From Bacillus solimangrovi (lineage in GTDB: Bacteria > Bacillota > Bacilli > Bacillales > Bacillaceae_N): DNA of 64,000 nucleotides. The stretch covers positions 62,001 through 126,000 of the forward strand of contig NZ_MJEH01000022.1 of NCBI RefSeq assembly GCF_001742425.1, given 5' to 3'. This document shows positions 27,640 to 37,317 of the stretch, piece after piece. Both the position numbers and the translations under genes were made by a program. Each line of letters opens with the position of its first letter. Within the stretch, counting starts at the first letter, position 1. The notes beneath the pieces are model-generated. The model saw nothing but the letters and a program-made list of their open reading frames with translations, made no database searches and had not been told where the DNA came from.

Positions 27640-27816
27640 TTAACTACTAAAGAAACTAGAAAAAAAACTTTTCTTCTTACGTTTGTAATGGTGATGACCA
27701 TAATCATAATGAGAGCGATGATGCTTATGCATCGAGCGCTTTCTATAATCGCTACTCGAGAATGAAGAATAATGTCGTCCAGATTTCAAGAGCTTTTTTA
27801 TTATTTTATCAATCAC
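27640..27816 (-). CDS. Small basic His/Lys/Ser/Tyr-rich protein next to the kinase
   Basis: About 58 residues. GTG 27816 is 10 nt after AAAGGAG, while the GTG at 27825 is too close. The N-terminal part (IDKIIKKLLKSGRHYSS) is basic and amphipathic; the middle (HKHHRSHYDYGHHHYKRKKK) and the end (SFFSSFFSS) are extremely low in complexity. This looks like a coat-type or DNA-binding peptide. Its position directly upstream of a Ser/Thr kinase makes it a candidate kinase substrate, but that is inference. No known family is recognised. Confidence 0.55.
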   Translation of the reverse strand: MIDKIIKKLLKSGRHYSSFSSSDYRKRSMHKHHRSHYDYGHHHYKRKKKSFFSSFFSS

Positions 27817-28182
27817 ACGTCTCACACTCCTTTAAGTTATTATATGTTCATATAAACCTATCACAACTATAATCTTCTATGTGCTATTGGTGAAATGACT
27901 AAGCAATCATTACTATATAAGCTCACTTACCTATTATTAACAGAAATTACTTTATTCAATAATAAAATTTCGCTTTATATTGTTACTTACGTATAACATT
28001 CATTAAAGGTTTCAGAAATCCAAGCATATTTAAAGAATTAATATTTTAGCACTATGTAAATATTTAATACAAGTTGATCGCGACAATGAAAACACATATA
28101 TTGAAAACAGGGGGATAGAAGCCCCCCTGAACAAAACACGAAATATGCATATGTAGCAAATGAATTAAATGTTAAGTAACTT
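27817..28182. other. Intergenic region with the terminator of the 28183 gene
   Basis: No supported ORF is visible. At 28104-28130 CAGGGGG, a 7-8 nt loop and CCCCCTG form a hairpin that runs into TTTTC on the minus strand, a good terminator for the alpha/beta hydrolase. The remainder is AT-rich and should hold the promoter of the basic peptide-kinase unit. Confidence 0.6.
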
Positions 28183-29034
28183 TTATTGAGAAGCAATCGT
28201 TATAGAGGCTAAATACTCGTGGATTAACTTAAATGTGTCCTCTGCTCTTTCTTCTGGTATGAGATGACCTGTTTTCGGTAGCAACTTCAGAGTGGAATAT
28301 GGCAAATCATTCGCTAAACGTTGGCCTATCTTCACTGGGATGATCTCATCTTGCTCACCATATATAAGAAGGGTTGGAACATGAATATTTTGAAGTTGTT
28401 TTGATGACAAATCGTCTTCACGATGCCGTAAAAAACGAGTCATCCCTGTTAACATTCCCCGTTTCATAAACGGTTCCTCGTATCCTTTGACCATCTCATC
28501 ATCAATCATTTTTTTGTTGTACACAACATCATTTAAATTGCCTCTTACACCCTTTTTTTGAAGATACCCCTTTAATATAAAAGGAAAAAATGGAATATAA
28601 GTTGCAGTTTTAATCTTTCTAGGGAATTTTGTCATGTAACCAGATCCAGCAATTAAAATAAGGGACTGACATTTTTCTTGTTTAATTGAAGCAATTTTTA
28701 ATGCAACTTGTCCACCCATTGAGTGACCGACAAGGACGAATTTTTCGATTGATAACAATTCAAACATTTCGACGATAACTGCTGCGATATAATCCGTACG
28801 ATATGTGAAATTTTTCACCTTACCACTTAAACCAAAAGGTGGCCAGTCTAATGCAAGCACTGAATAATGTTCTTTTATTAATGGGATTAACTTTCTAAAG
28901 CTAAATAATGAACTTAAAAAACCATGCAATAAAACAAGTGTTGGTCGTTTCTGATCAGCATGTTGAAAATAGTGATAGTGTATATCGATTCCTTTAACAC
29001 TTATAAATTCACCTTCTGAATTTATAACTTGCAT
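28183..29034 (-). CDS. Alpha/beta hydrolase
   Basis: A 283-residue alpha/beta hydrolase-1 family protein. HGFLSSLFSFRKL is the oxyanion region, GHSMGG (near residue 105) holds the nucleophile, GEQDEIIP the acidic residue and TGHLIPEE the catalytic His. The cap region is basic and aromatic (FPRKIKTATYIPFFPF), suggesting a membrane or lipid-like substrate. It is monocistronic with no informative neighbours. Esterase, lipase or C-C hydrolase activity cannot be separated from sequence. Confidence 0.78.
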   Translation of the reverse strand: MQVINSEGEFISVKGIDIHYHYFQHADQKRPTLVLLHGFLSSLFSFRKLIPLIKEHYSVLALDWPPFGLSGKVKNFTYRTDYIAAVIVEMFELLSIEKFVLVGHSMGGQVALKIASIKQEKCQSLILIAGSGYMTKFPRKIKTATYIPFFPFILKGYLQKKGVRGNLNDVVYNKKMIDDEMVKGYEEPFMKRGMLTGMTRFLRHREDDLSSKQLQNIHVPTLLIYGEQDEIIPVKIGQRLANDLPYSTLKLLPKTGHLIPEERAEDTFKLIHEYLASITIASQ

Positions 29035-29163
29035 ACAATCACCCCTATAGATGCATCAATTGACTAAGACACATTTATAAGTATGTTATACACTTTTTGT
29101 ACGAATAGCAAATTAACGCACAAAGACATTTTTCAAATTCGATAATCAAGATTTGTACCTCGA

Positions 29164-30213
29164 TTATCGAATTTGTGAAGTTTTCCAACTTTGCAAATGT
29201 CTCATTCCTTTGCTCGATTCTAATTGAGCACGGGCGTAGTTTATACCATCTTCCATTGATTGCTCATAACCTAATAGATAATAGCGTAGTCCCGCATTTA
29301 GCAACACTTGTGAAACATAAGGTTTATTCGTTTTCGTAACTTGTCCATCTAAAATAGATTGAATGATCTCTACTTGTTCATCCAATGCTAGCTTTTTCGT
29401 ACACACTTCTTCATCTTCATCTAAATGATAATCAGATGGACGGATGATAAATGACTGCGGTTCATCACCTGAACTATCAAAGACAAAACTATTTCGATGT
29501 GTTGGTACATCCTCTGAACCTTCAATTCCTTGTACAACAAATGCTTTACGGAACGATAACTGAGGTAACATTGGTAGTATCTTATTAATGGCTGTTCGAT
29601 GAAAAGCTCCAAACATAATCGTTTCTGCTTGAGCAATATTTAATAATTTTTCTACTGTATTAAAGAGAGTTCTTACTGACAAGTCTTCACGTATACTTCT
29701 TAATTGAACCAATTGACTGCAAAAAGAATCAGTATAACCGAAAGCTATTTGATGTGAATAAATTTGTTCTTCAAGTTGTGACTTTTCTGATTGATTAATA
29801 ATCCCTAAATTCTCAAACACTTGCTTTAAAGACGTCCCATATTTAGGTGGTAAAGAATCACTACTATGCAGAAAAACGGGAATTCCTCGTTCTGCTAATA
29901 AAATGCTCACTGGGATCGTTGCATAAAATGAATTCCTCCCACTATACGGGCTTGCAAAATCGACTAATTTTTCTCTTATAGATTTTTCTAAGTTAAGATG
30001 AACTGTCTTATGTGAAAAAACTTCAGCAAATGCTTGTAGTTCTTCAGGTTTTTCCTCTTTCATTCGTTGTGCTATAAGAAATGCAGCTGTTTGTACATCT
30101 GTAGACTGCCCAGTTGCAATTGTTTGAGCAGCCTCAATTGCTTGTTCGTAACTGAGATCTTTTGAACCTCTACGTCCTTTGGCAATATCCTTTATTATAT
30201 GTTTCAAATACAT
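29164..30213 (-). CDS. TrpD2-like (glycosyltransferase family 3) protein of the sulfite/siroheme operon
   Basis: A 349-residue protein with the two-domain fold of anthranilate phosphoribosyltransferase, starting with a helical domain (EQAIEAAQTIATG, FLIAQRMKEEKPEELQAF). The PRPP/substrate motifs are degenerate: the usual GTGGD is replaced by SPYSGRNSF, and KHGNR by FLHSSDSLPPKYGTSL. FHRTAINK and RNSFVFDSSGDE are visible in the C-terminal domain. It is the last gene of the cysH operon and overlaps sirB by 10 nt. It is unlikely to make tryptophan; a nucleic-acid or cofactor-related role as in TrpD2/YbiB is possible. Confidence 0.72.
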   Translation of the reverse strand: MYLKHIIKDIAKGRRGSKDLSYEQAIEAAQTIATGQSTDVQTAAFLIAQRMKEEKPEELQAFAEVFSHKTVHLNLEKSIREKLVDFASPYSGRNSFYATIPVSILLAERGIPVFLHSSDSLPPKYGTSLKQVFENLGIINQSEKSQLEEQIYSHQIAFGYTDSFCSQLVQLRSIREDLSVRTLFNTVEKLLNIAQAETIMFGAFHRTAINKILPMLPQLSFRKAFVVQGIEGSEDVPTHRNSFVFDSSGDEPQSFIIRPSDYHLDEDEEVCTKKLALDEQVEIIQSILDGQVTKTNKPYVSQVLLNAGLRYYLLGYEQSMEDGINYARAQLESSKGMRHLQSWKTSQIR

Positions 30214-30935
30214 ACACCTTCCTTTATTGCTTCTATAATACGTTGTTGTAAGACGTCACCTAATAACCAATGCTCACCGAGTGGGTCACATACTGAGAGT
30301 TGAAACTTGTTAGCTTCTCCTTGTATATTTTCTAGTAGTTTCCCTGCAAATAGCAAATAAGGGACAACTATTTTATCGTAGCTATCTTCCTGAGAAAACA
30401 AAGTTAAACCATCTGATAAGGAAGGGTCCGCACCTACCAAAAAAGCGACATCAACAGACTTATATGAATATTGTTGTTTAAGGTTCTCCGCTATTGTCCT
30501 GAAAGTCTGGATCTGTAATGGATCACTGCTTCCTCTTCCCACAAATAACACTCTTGTTTTTTGAGGTTTGTGATAGCCCTTTTCTTCAATCCGTTCTTTA
30601 ACAACTCGTAACATTTTTTCATGTACACCGAGGGGTTTCCCATAGATAATTTGAAGATAAGGATATTTTATTACAGAATTTCTCACTTCAGTTGGAATAT
30701 CAACCTTTGCATGTGTAGCCGATAAAAGCAGAAATGGAATGATAACCACACTTGTCGCACCCTTTTCAACACATCGCTGAAGTCCCTGTTCAATATTTGG
30801 AGATGCTAGCTCTAAAAAACAAACCTCTTGAATTGGAGCTGATACACGTACCTTTAACTGATTTAATAGATTAAATGCTTGTTCATTACTTCTTTTAATT
30901 CTGCTGCCATGACAAATATAGAGTACGGCTTGCAA
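30204..30935 (-). CDS. sirB: Sirohydrochlorin ferrochelatase
   Basis: It inserts iron into sirohydrochlorin, the last step of siroheme synthesis. The 243-residue, two-domain CbiX/SirB protein has CHGSRIKRSNEQ with the metal-binding His near residue 9, FLLLSATHAKVDIP with a second His, and a second repeat starting VGRGSSDPLQ. It matches B. subtilis YlnE. It lies 15 nt after sumT and overlaps the TrpD2-like gene. The siroheme product is the cofactor of the sulfite reductase encoded in the same operon. Confidence 0.9.
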   Translation of the reverse strand: MQAVLYICHGSRIKRSNEQAFNLLNQLKVRVSAPIQEVCFLELASPNIEQGLQRCVEKGATSVVIIPFLLLSATHAKVDIPTEVRNSVIKYPYLQIIYGKPLGVHEKMLRVVKERIEEKGYHKPQKTRVLFVGRGSSDPLQIQTFRTIAENLKQQYSYKSVDVAFLVGADPSLSDGLTLFSQEDSYDKIVVPYLLFAGKLLENIQGEANKFQLSVCDPLGEHWLLGDVLQQRIIEAIKEGVCI

Positions 30936-30950
30936 GTGACTTCACCCTTT

Positions 30951-31718
30951 CTAGTAAGCTTCTTTAGCAAGCGAGGTGTTAATATTTTCAAACCATGCTA
31001 TTTTTTCTCTTAAACGGACAACTTCACCAACGATTACCATAGAAGGATTATCGATTTTATTTTTTTGAACTACGTTTGCGATTGTACTTAACGTACCTGT
31101 AACTGTTCGTTGTTGTTCTGTCGTTCCCCAATGAATGACGGCTACTGGGATTTGTTCAGACCAACCATGTTCGATTAATCGTTCACAAATATATCCAAGT
31201 TTCGTAATTCCCATGTATATAGAGAGAGTATCTATATTTTTAGCCAATGCTCTCCATTCTTCTGCTGATTGTTCCATACAGCGATGACCTGTTACCATTG
31301 CAAAAGATCCACTTACATTCCGATGTGTAACTGGAATTCCTGCATACGCCGCTGCTGCAGTGCTTGCCGTTACTCCAGGTACAACTTCAAATTCTAATCC
31401 ATGTTTAGCTAATGCTAAGGCTTCTTCTCCACCTCTTCCGAATACAAATGGGTCTCCTCCTTTTAATCGTACGACCGTTTTTCCTTTCTTTGCTAGTTTC
31501 ACTAAAAAGGCATTAATCGTTTCTTGTTGCATCGTATGATAGTTCGGTAACTTGCCGCAGTAAATTAATTCAGTACCTTCCTTCGTATAACTTAATAGCT
31601 CCTTGTTAACGAGCCGATCGTATAAAACAACATCAGCTTTTTGTAAACATTTAAGACCTTTTAACGTTAATAATTCAGGATCTCCTGGACCTGCTCCCAC
31701 TAAATAGACTTTTCCCAT
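30951..31718 (-). CDS. sumT: Uroporphyrinogen-III C-methyltransferase
   Basis: This SAM-dependent enzyme makes precorrin-2 from uroporphyrinogen III. The 255 residues have VGAGPGDPELLTLKGL (N-terminal SAM loop), DRLVN, RLKGGDPFVFGRGGEE and the VVPGVTAST and IPVTHR signatures of SumT/CobA. It corresponds to YlnD of B. subtilis. No YlnF-type dehydrogenase gene is present in this operon, so the precorrin-2 oxidation step must be provided elsewhere. It is separated from DUF3906 by 69 nt containing a hairpin. Confidence 0.92.
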   Translation of the reverse strand: MGKVYLVGAGPGDPELLTLKGLKCLQKADVVLYDRLVNKELLSYTKEGTELIYCGKLPNYHTMQQETINAFLVKLAKKGKTVVRLKGGDPFVFGRGGEEALALAKHGLEFEVVPGVTASTAAAAYAGIPVTHRNVSGSFAMVTGHRCMEQSAEEWRALAKNIDTLSIYMGITKLGYICERLIEHGWSEQIPVAVIHWGTTEQQRTVTGTLSTIANVVQKNKIDNPSMVIVGEVVRLREKIAWFENINTSLAKEAY

Positions 31719-31768
31719 CAGTCACACTCCCTTATAATCGATTTCTCTTAACTTCAATGAGTAAAAGT

Positions 31769-31788
31769 AGAGCAGGAAACCCTGCTCT
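31769..31788 (-). other. Intercistronic hairpin between DUF3906 and sumT
   Basis: AGAGCAGG, a 4-nt loop and CCTGCTCT form a perfect 8-bp stem ending at the DUF3906 stop codon. On the minus strand it is followed by ACTTTTACTC, a weak T stretch, so it could cause partial termination or protect an mRNA end within the operon. Confidence 0.5.
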
Positions 31789-31994
31789 TACTCCTCTTCT
31801 TGAATGACAAATGCATTACCTTTGTTTATTTTCTTTTTCTCATATAGGACAATTTCTTCGATTTCTGGGATTTTCAAAAATTGCTTTTCAATCTCTTGTT
31901 CTGCGTATGCAAATGCCTCTTCTTCCGACTGTGCTGCTGTAACAATGTTAAATTCACCAGCTGATGTCGTGGCTCTTAATCGATATAAGTTCAT
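31788..31994 (-). CDS. DUF3906 family small protein
   Basis: A 68-residue acidic protein: MNLYRLRATTSAGEFNIVTAAQSEEEAFAYAEQEIEK followed by a short alpha/beta segment. I recognise it as DUF3906, a small Bacillus family found beside sulfite/nitrite reductase and siroheme genes. It lies 8 nt after the sulfite reductase gene. Function is unknown; an accessory role for the reductase is inferred from position. Confidence 0.7.
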   Translation of the reverse strand: MNLYRLRATTSAGEFNIVTAAQSEEEAFAYAEQEIEKQFLKIPEIEEIVLYEKKKINKGNAFVIQEEE

Positions 31995-32002
31995 GTTTTT
32001 AC

Positions 32003-33610
32003 CTACGCTAAGATCTCATCAAGTTGATTTTGTAATTCATCTGTCCCTACACGTTGTACATAATCATAAAACAACTCATTATCAAGTTTATTATCTTTAA
32101 ACTTACTTAAAAATTTTGCAGTTACTATATGCAAATTCTCTGCATCAATTTTCCCTTTCAACTTGGTGTTGTACTCGCCACCATTTAACAACGTTCCACC
32201 AACATATAGTTCATACGCCTCAACTAATCCTTTTTCTTTCGTTTTTAACTTAACACCTTGAAAACCTAAATCAGCAATTTGACGTTGACCACAAGAGTTT
32301 GGACAACCAATCATATGCATACGTACTGGGACATCGATTTCCAATTGTTCATCTAAATAAAGCGCCATACTTCTCATACGTTCTTTCGTTTCAACTAGTG
32401 CAAGATTACAATATTCGATTCCAGTACATGAAACAGCATAACCAATGAACTTATTTGGATTCGTTGTAATTCTTTCAAACACTTTCTCTGAAAGAAGCGA
32501 TTTAACGTTCTCATCTGGTACATTTGTTATTACGATGTTTTGTGCATTACATGTTCGAACTTCACCACTCCCATATTTCGCAGCAATATCAGCAATTTCG
32601 AACACCTCATCTGCTTCCAAGCGTCCTACAGGAACGTTAAAGCCAATATAATTTAACCCTGCTTGTTTTTGCTTCTGTACTCCATAAAAGTACCCACCAT
32701 TCCAACCTTCATGTAACTCTTCACCTTGTTCAGGTACACCTTTTACATATTCGCGGAATTTTTCAGTGAATTTTTCAGGACCCCAATCTGCCACTAGGAA
32801 CTTTAGACGTGCACGATGACGTTTCTCTCGGTATCCAAAATCACGGAAAATCGTTGCAACCGCAATTGCTGCTTCCTTCACCCTATCTTCTTCAAGGAAA
32901 ACATTTAATGTTTGTGCTAAGTAAGGTTTAGCAGATAATCCTCCACCTACCTTAAGGTGAAATCCTACTTTTTCAACACCATCAACCACTTTCTTAGCTG
33001 GCACAAATGCTACACAGTTAATTTCTGCATTCGATGCATTATAGACATTACTATTGACAGATATTTTGAATTTACGTGGAAGATTTGAGAACTCTTCATT
33101 TCTCTGAAAATAGTCATAAATCTCCTTCACAACAGCTCGAGAATCTAAAGCTTCGTTAGGATCGATACCTGCTAACGGATTACCCGTTATATTTCTCGTA
33201 ATATCACCACATGCTCCAACTGAAGATAAACCAACAGACTCTAATCGTTTGAAAATGTCAGGAATTTGCTCAATCGTTAACCAATGAAACTGAATTGCTT
33301 GCCTTGTCGTAATATCGAATACTCCGCGGCCATAATCACGACTAATTCCAGCCAATACTTTTAACTGGTCATTGTTCAATATCCCATTAGGTACATTAAC
33401 TCGCATCATGAAGTAACCGGCTTCTTTCGGTTTCTGCAAATATAGACCTGCCCACTTAAAATAATCCCACTGATCCTTTGGAATTGATTCAAAACCTTGT
33501 TTCGCATAATTTGGAATATCATTTAAAATTTCTAAACCATCTTTATCAAGCTTTGCCAGCTCATTCTTACTTAATTTTTCATTATTAGACCAAACTTTTT
33601 TATAACTCAA
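32003..33610 (-). CDS. sir: Ferredoxin-type sulfite (nitrite) reductase, siroheme and [4Fe-4S]
   Basis: A 535-residue, two-repeat sulfite/nitrite reductase. The cluster cysteines are in CTGIEYC (CX5C) and CPNSCG (CX3C); RFLVADWG and TTRQAIQFHW are typical siroheme-contacting segments. This class takes electrons from ferredoxin or a related carrier, not from a CysJ flavoprotein, and no cysJ is present. Its place in the cysH operon, with sat, cysC and siroheme genes, makes sulfite to sulfide the likely reaction; nitrite reduction cannot be excluded by sequence alone. Confidence 0.87.
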   Translation of the reverse strand: MSYKKVWSNNEKLSKNELAKLDKDGLEILNDIPNYAKQGFESIPKDQWDYFKWAGLYLQKPKEAGYFMMRVNVPNGILNNDQLKVLAGISRDYGRGVFDITTRQAIQFHWLTIEQIPDIFKRLESVGLSSVGACGDITRNITGNPLAGIDPNEALDSRAVVKEIYDYFQRNEEFSNLPRKFKISVNSNVYNASNAEINCVAFVPAKKVVDGVEKVGFHLKVGGGLSAKPYLAQTLNVFLEEDRVKEAAIAVATIFRDFGYREKRHRARLKFLVADWGPEKFTEKFREYVKGVPEQGEELHEGWNGGYFYGVQKQKQAGLNYIGFNVPVGRLEADEVFEIADIAAKYGSGEVRTCNAQNIVITNVPDENVKSLLSEKVFERITTNPNKFIGYAVSCTGIEYCNLALVETKERMRSMALYLDEQLEIDVPVRMHMIGCPNSCGQRQIADLGFQGVKLKTKEKGLVEAYELYVGGTLLNGGEYNTKLKGKIDAENLHIVTAKFLSKFKDNKLDNELFYDYVQRVGTDELQNQLDEILA

Positions 33611-33635
33611 TGTTTGACCGCTCCTCTCATTATGA

Positions 33636-34229
33636 TTAAATCCAGTTGCGAGCTTCTAAATACTGAATAATCTTCTTAACAGAATCTTCTACTGATAATT
33701 TTTCTGTATTTACAGTGATTTCGGGGTTAATTGGTTTTTCGTACGGTGAGCTAATACCAGTAAATTGAGGTATTTCACCATTACGTGCTTTCTTATACAA
33801 CCCTTTTGGATCTCTTTTTTCACAACTATCTAATTCACATTCAACATACACTTCTACAAATTCATCTTCTTCTATTAAGTTACGAACTTGTGCACGATCT
33901 TCGATAAATGGTGAAATAAAAGCTGTTAACACAAATGAACCACTGTCTATGAAAAGTTTAGAAACTTCACCAATACGACGGATATTTTCTTTTCTATCTT
34001 CATCACTGAATCCTAAATCACTATTCAGCCCATGACGTACATTGTCACCATCTAAAATATAGGAATGTATATCTTTCTTATATAACTCTTGCTCTAACGC
34101 ATTTGCTAGCGTTGATTTACCAGAACCCGATAAGCCTGTAAACCAAATAACTGCACTATGATGTTTTTTTAACTTTCTACGATCCTGCTTCAAAAGCTGC
34201 GTATCATGCCAAACGATATTCTCAGTCAT
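33636..34229 (-). CDS. cysC: Adenylyl-sulfate kinase
   Basis: It phosphorylates APS to PAPS. The 197 residues have the P-loop GLSGSGKST (near residues 33-41), [23 protein letters not shown], and the serine in the AFISPF segment that forms the phosphoenzyme. ATG 34229 is preferred since GGAGGGGTG lies just upstream; an in-frame GTG two codons earlier sits on that site. It is in the cys operon, 13 nt after sat. Confidence 0.93.
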   Translation of the reverse strand: MTENIVWHDTQLLKQDRRKLKKHHSAVIWFTGLSGSGKSTLANALEQELYKKDIHSYILDGDNVRHGLNSDLGFSDEDRKENIRRIGEVSKLFIDSGSFVLTAFISPFIEDRAQVRNLIEEDEFVEVYVECELDSCEKRDPKGLYKKARNGEIPQFTGISSPYEKPINPEITVNTEKLSVEDSVKKIIQYLEARNWI

Positions 34230-34242
34230 TGTCACCCCTCCT

Positions 34243-35385
34243 TTAATTTACAGACTCTTGATAGCTTCGCATTAGAATCTCAACTACTTCCGGTCTACTA
34301 AACTCTTTTGATGGTTGCACACCATTCCGAAGCATTTCTCGTACTTTTGTACCTGATAAAATAACATGATGTTCAGAACTATGTGGACATGTTTTAGCTG
34401 AAGCCATATTTTCACACTTCTTACAATAGAAACTATGTTCAAAAAATAACGGTGTTATTCCTAGCTCACCTTCTTCAAATTCACTAAATATTTTTTGAGC
34501 ATCGTAAGTACCATAGTAGCTACCAACACCAGCATGGTCACGACCGACAATAAAATGTGTACATCCAAAATTTTTACGAACAATTGCATGGAAGATTGCT
34601 TCACGCGGGCCAGCATATCTCATCGCAGCAGAGAATACGGATAAGAAGACACGCTCCTTCGGATAATAATGTTCTAGAATCGTTTCATAACACTCCATTC
34701 TTACTTCACTAGGAATATCATCACTTTTTGTTTCACCTACAAGTGGATTAAGGAACAATCCATCAACAATTTCTAGTGCACATTTTTGAATATATTCATG
34801 TGCACGGTGAACTGGATTACGTGTTTGGAAACCAACAACTGTTTTCCAGCCTTTTTGCTGAAATTGCTCACGTGTTTCAAGTGGTGTTAAATAATACTGA
34901 TCAAATTTTGGGCGAGTAACTTCCTTTACTTGTGTAATTTCACCTGCAACATAATAATTGCCACGGCTATATACTTTTGCCACACCAGGATGTTTATCAT
35001 CTGTTGTTCGATAGACATTTTGTGCTTCTTTTTCCTTATCTGGCTCATATATTTCTTCTACATCAATTACACCGTACGTAACACCGTTATAGACTAGTTT
35101 TGCCTGTTTCCCTACTTCAAGTTTCTTAACCGTTGACTCATCGACTGGTAACGTTACTGGAATACTCCAAGCAAGACCTGAAGATAGATGCATTGTCTCA
35201 ACTACGCTAAGATAATCGGTACTTTTTAGAAAACCCTTAAGTGGGCTATATGCACCATTTGCAATTAACTCTAGATCTGATAATGCAGTATCATCTATTT
35301 TAATTTCTGCTCCAATATTAGAAATATTCAAACTAAAATTTATACAATTAACTAATTCTCCACCATGTGGAATACTTACTGTCAT
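34243..35385 (-). CDS. sat: Sulfate adenylyltransferase (ATP sulfurylase)
   Basis: It activates sulfate to APS. The 380-residue Bacillus/archaeal-type enzyme starts MTVSIPHGG, has [12 protein letters not shown] (active-site HxxH region) near residues 195-206, [17 protein letters not shown], and a zinc-binding set CKKC...CPH near the C-terminus. It lacks a fused APS kinase; cysC is the next gene. It lies 40 nt after cysP. Confidence 0.95.
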   Translation of the reverse strand: MTVSIPHGGELVNCINFSLNISNIGAEIKIDDTALSDLELIANGAYSPLKGFLKSTDYLSVVETMHLSSGLAWSIPVTLPVDESTVKKLEVGKQAKLVYNGVTYGVIDVEEIYEPDKEKEAQNVYRTTDDKHPGVAKVYSRGNYYVAGEITQVKEVTRPKFDQYYLTPLETREQFQQKGWKTVVGFQTRNPVHRAHEYIQKCALEIVDGLFLNPLVGETKSDDIPSEVRMECYETILEHYYPKERVFLSVFSAAMRYAGPREAIFHAIVRKNFGCTHFIVGRDHAGVGSYYGTYDAQKIFSEFEEGELGITPLFFEHSFYCKKCENMASAKTCPHSSEHHVILSGTKVREMLRNGVQPSKEFSRPEVVEILMRSYQESVN

Positions 35386-35425
35386 TGTTTACATCCTTTC
35401 TAATTCTTTTGATCGATTTAATTGA

Positions 35426-36505
35426 CTAAATTCCTCCACCATGCTCGTGAACAGATTGTTTTTCTTTTCTTATCGATACGATTAAATTAATTGTTCCTAA
35501 TGTTGCAATGATGATACTTAAAATAATAAAGAGTGTATAACCATCCTTCTGAAAAAATGCTTTCATCAAAGTGTAGGACATCACTAGCGAAAAAAATGGA
35601 GATACAACCCAAACTAAAATAATTCTTCGAATAATACTTTTCTGCCAATAATTTATCCCAATTTTCGCTGAATCCATTCCGATAATAGACGTTGTTGTCA
35701 CTTGTGTAAGTGGTATCGGAATACCAAAAAGTGAAGCTATAATTACGAGAAAACCTGATGTTCCAGATATAATGGTTCCTTGTAAAAGTGTAAGTTTTGT
35801 AATCTCTTTTGCATTCGTTTCGACAACTTTCCCACCAAAGAGAAATGCACCTAGCGCAACAACCAAACCTCCTGTAAGTAATGCATCATCTGTTTGAATT
35901 AAACCTGCACCAACAAGTGGGCCAACAGCGTTTGCAATATTATTCATTCCTGCTGAAAAGCTTTCAATAAATCCAGCTATAATTAACAAACTAGTAAATA
36001 TTTTTGTATAATAGTTAGATTTTTTCCATTTTTTGATCACACTTGAACGAAGAATATACTTACCACATAAATAAGAAATTAGGAAAGCTATAATTGGTAT
36101 AATGAGCCAAAACATAATAATGACAACTAAAGTGTTCATGTTTAACACTCTTAAGCTAACTCCTACACCAACTATCGCTCCAACTGCAACTTCGCTCGTT
36201 GACAATGGAATTCCAAGCAGATTTGCGATAAGCAAGGATAATGAAGCTGAAACTAAAACGACGATAACTATATTTATCGTCAAATATTCCTCTGATACAA
36301 TACCCTTGCCTATCGTATGAACTACTTCTCCCCCACCAAATATCGCTCCTAAAAAAATCCCTATCGCACATACCCCTAGAGCTAATCGTTTATTTCGAAT
36401 TGCTCCCGATCCATATGCAACGGATATTGTCGCAGCAGCTCCACTTGCACCTATATTTAATGCAAAAAAATATGAAACGATAAATGCAATAACTATAAGA
36501 GACAT
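35426..36505 (-). CDS. cysP: Sulfate permease CysP (PiT family)
   Basis: A 359-residue membrane protein with two inverted PiT repeats: NIGASGAAATISVAYGSGA and GMNNIANAVGPLVGAG carry the signature, and LLGIPLSTSEVAVGAIVGVGVS and IPLTQVTTTSIIG complete the two halves. It ends RKEKQSVHEHGGGI, matching the recalled B. subtilis CysP tail. Position between cysH and sat shows that it transports sulfate and not phosphate. It begins 8 nt after cysH. About ten membrane segments are visible. Confidence 0.93.
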   Translation of the reverse strand: MSLIVIAFIVSYFFALNIGASGAAATISVAYGSGAIRNKRLALGVCAIGIFLGAIFGGGEVVHTIGKGIVSEEYLTINIVIVVLVSASLSLLIANLLGIPLSTSEVAVGAIVGVGVSLRVLNMNTLVVIIMFWLIIPIIAFLISYLCGKYILRSSVIKKWKKSNYYTKIFTSLLIIAGFIESFSAGMNNIANAVGPLVGAGLIQTDDALLTGGLVVALGAFLFGGKVVETNAKEITKLTLLQGTIISGTSGFLVIIASLFGIPIPLTQVTTTSIIGMDSAKIGINYWQKSIIRRIILVWVVSPFFSLVMSYTLMKAFFQKDGYTLFIILSIIIATLGTINLIVSIRKEKQSVHEHGGGI

Positions 36506-36513
36506 TTAACTCA

Positions 36514-37236
36514 CTATCCTTCTGAAGGAGGATCTAAATGTAGGCCACACTCTGTTTTATTACTATTTCTCCAACGCCCACTCCTACTATCTTGACCTTC
36601 AACAATTTGATGAGTACAAGGTGCACATCCTATACTAGGGTACTGCTGATCATGAAGGGGATTATATGGTAGATCATTCCTTTTCACAAAACTCCAAACT
36701 TCTTCCTCTGTCCAATGAATTAGAGGACATATTTTTATTGATTGAAATCGCTCATCCTTATTAATAAATTGAACATGTTTCCTTGTTTCGGATTGTTCTC
36801 TCCGAAGTCCTGAAAGCCAAGCTGTGGCTTTTGATAATTGGTCTTCCAGCGGTTTGACTTTACGATAATAACAGCATTGATTAGGATTGCGTTCCCAAAG
36901 TTTTGCACCAAATTTCTTCTCCTGTTGTTCAAGAGAAAGTTCAGGTTTCACTAATTCGATTCGCAGTTCAGGAAAACGTTTTTGAATTTTTTCAATTGTT
37001 TCGTATGTCTCAGCAAAATGTAGTCCTGTATCTAAAAAGATTACACGAGCATCTTGTTTAATTTTGGCAATTAGATGCAACAATACCATTGCTTCTAAAC
37101 CAAAACTACAAGCATACACAAGCTCATCACCGTATTCCTTATACGACCACTCTAAAACAGAGTGTGCTCCTTGAGTACCATCTTCCAAATCAAATGGAAT
37201 TTGTGGTTCATACCAATTTTTATAATTTAATTTCAC
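36514..37236 (-). CDS. cysH: APS/PAPS reductase with [4Fe-4S] cluster
   Basis: A 240-residue thioredoxin-dependent reductase that forms sulfite. The ATP-pyrophosphatase-like loop is [15 protein letters not shown]; the cluster cysteines are CC in NQCCYYRK and CAPC in [10 protein letters not shown]; the catalytic cysteine is in ECGLH near the C-terminus. The CC/CxxC pair marks the cluster-bearing bacterial type that can use APS, as in B. subtilis CysH. GTG 37236 is the start; AAGGAGG lies about 12 nt upstream, slightly far. It is the first gene of the operon. Confidence 0.94.
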   Translation of the reverse strand: MKLNYKNWYEPQIPFDLEDGTQGAHSVLEWSYKEYGDELVYACSFGLEAMVLLHLIAKIKQDARVIFLDTGLHFAETYETIEKIQKRFPELRIELVKPELSLEQQEKKFGAKLWERNPNQCCYYRKVKPLEDQLSKATAWLSGLRREQSETRKHVQFINKDERFQSIKICPLIHWTEEEVWSFVKRNDLPYNPLHDQQYPSIGCAPCTHQIVEGQDSRSGRWRNSNKTECGLHLDPPSEG

Positions 37237-37317
37237 TCCAAATTCAAACCTCCTTTTTAAAAATTCCTAATCGTTTTTTATTCCAAGTTTACCAATCAGA
37301 ATTAACGATTTTTATTG

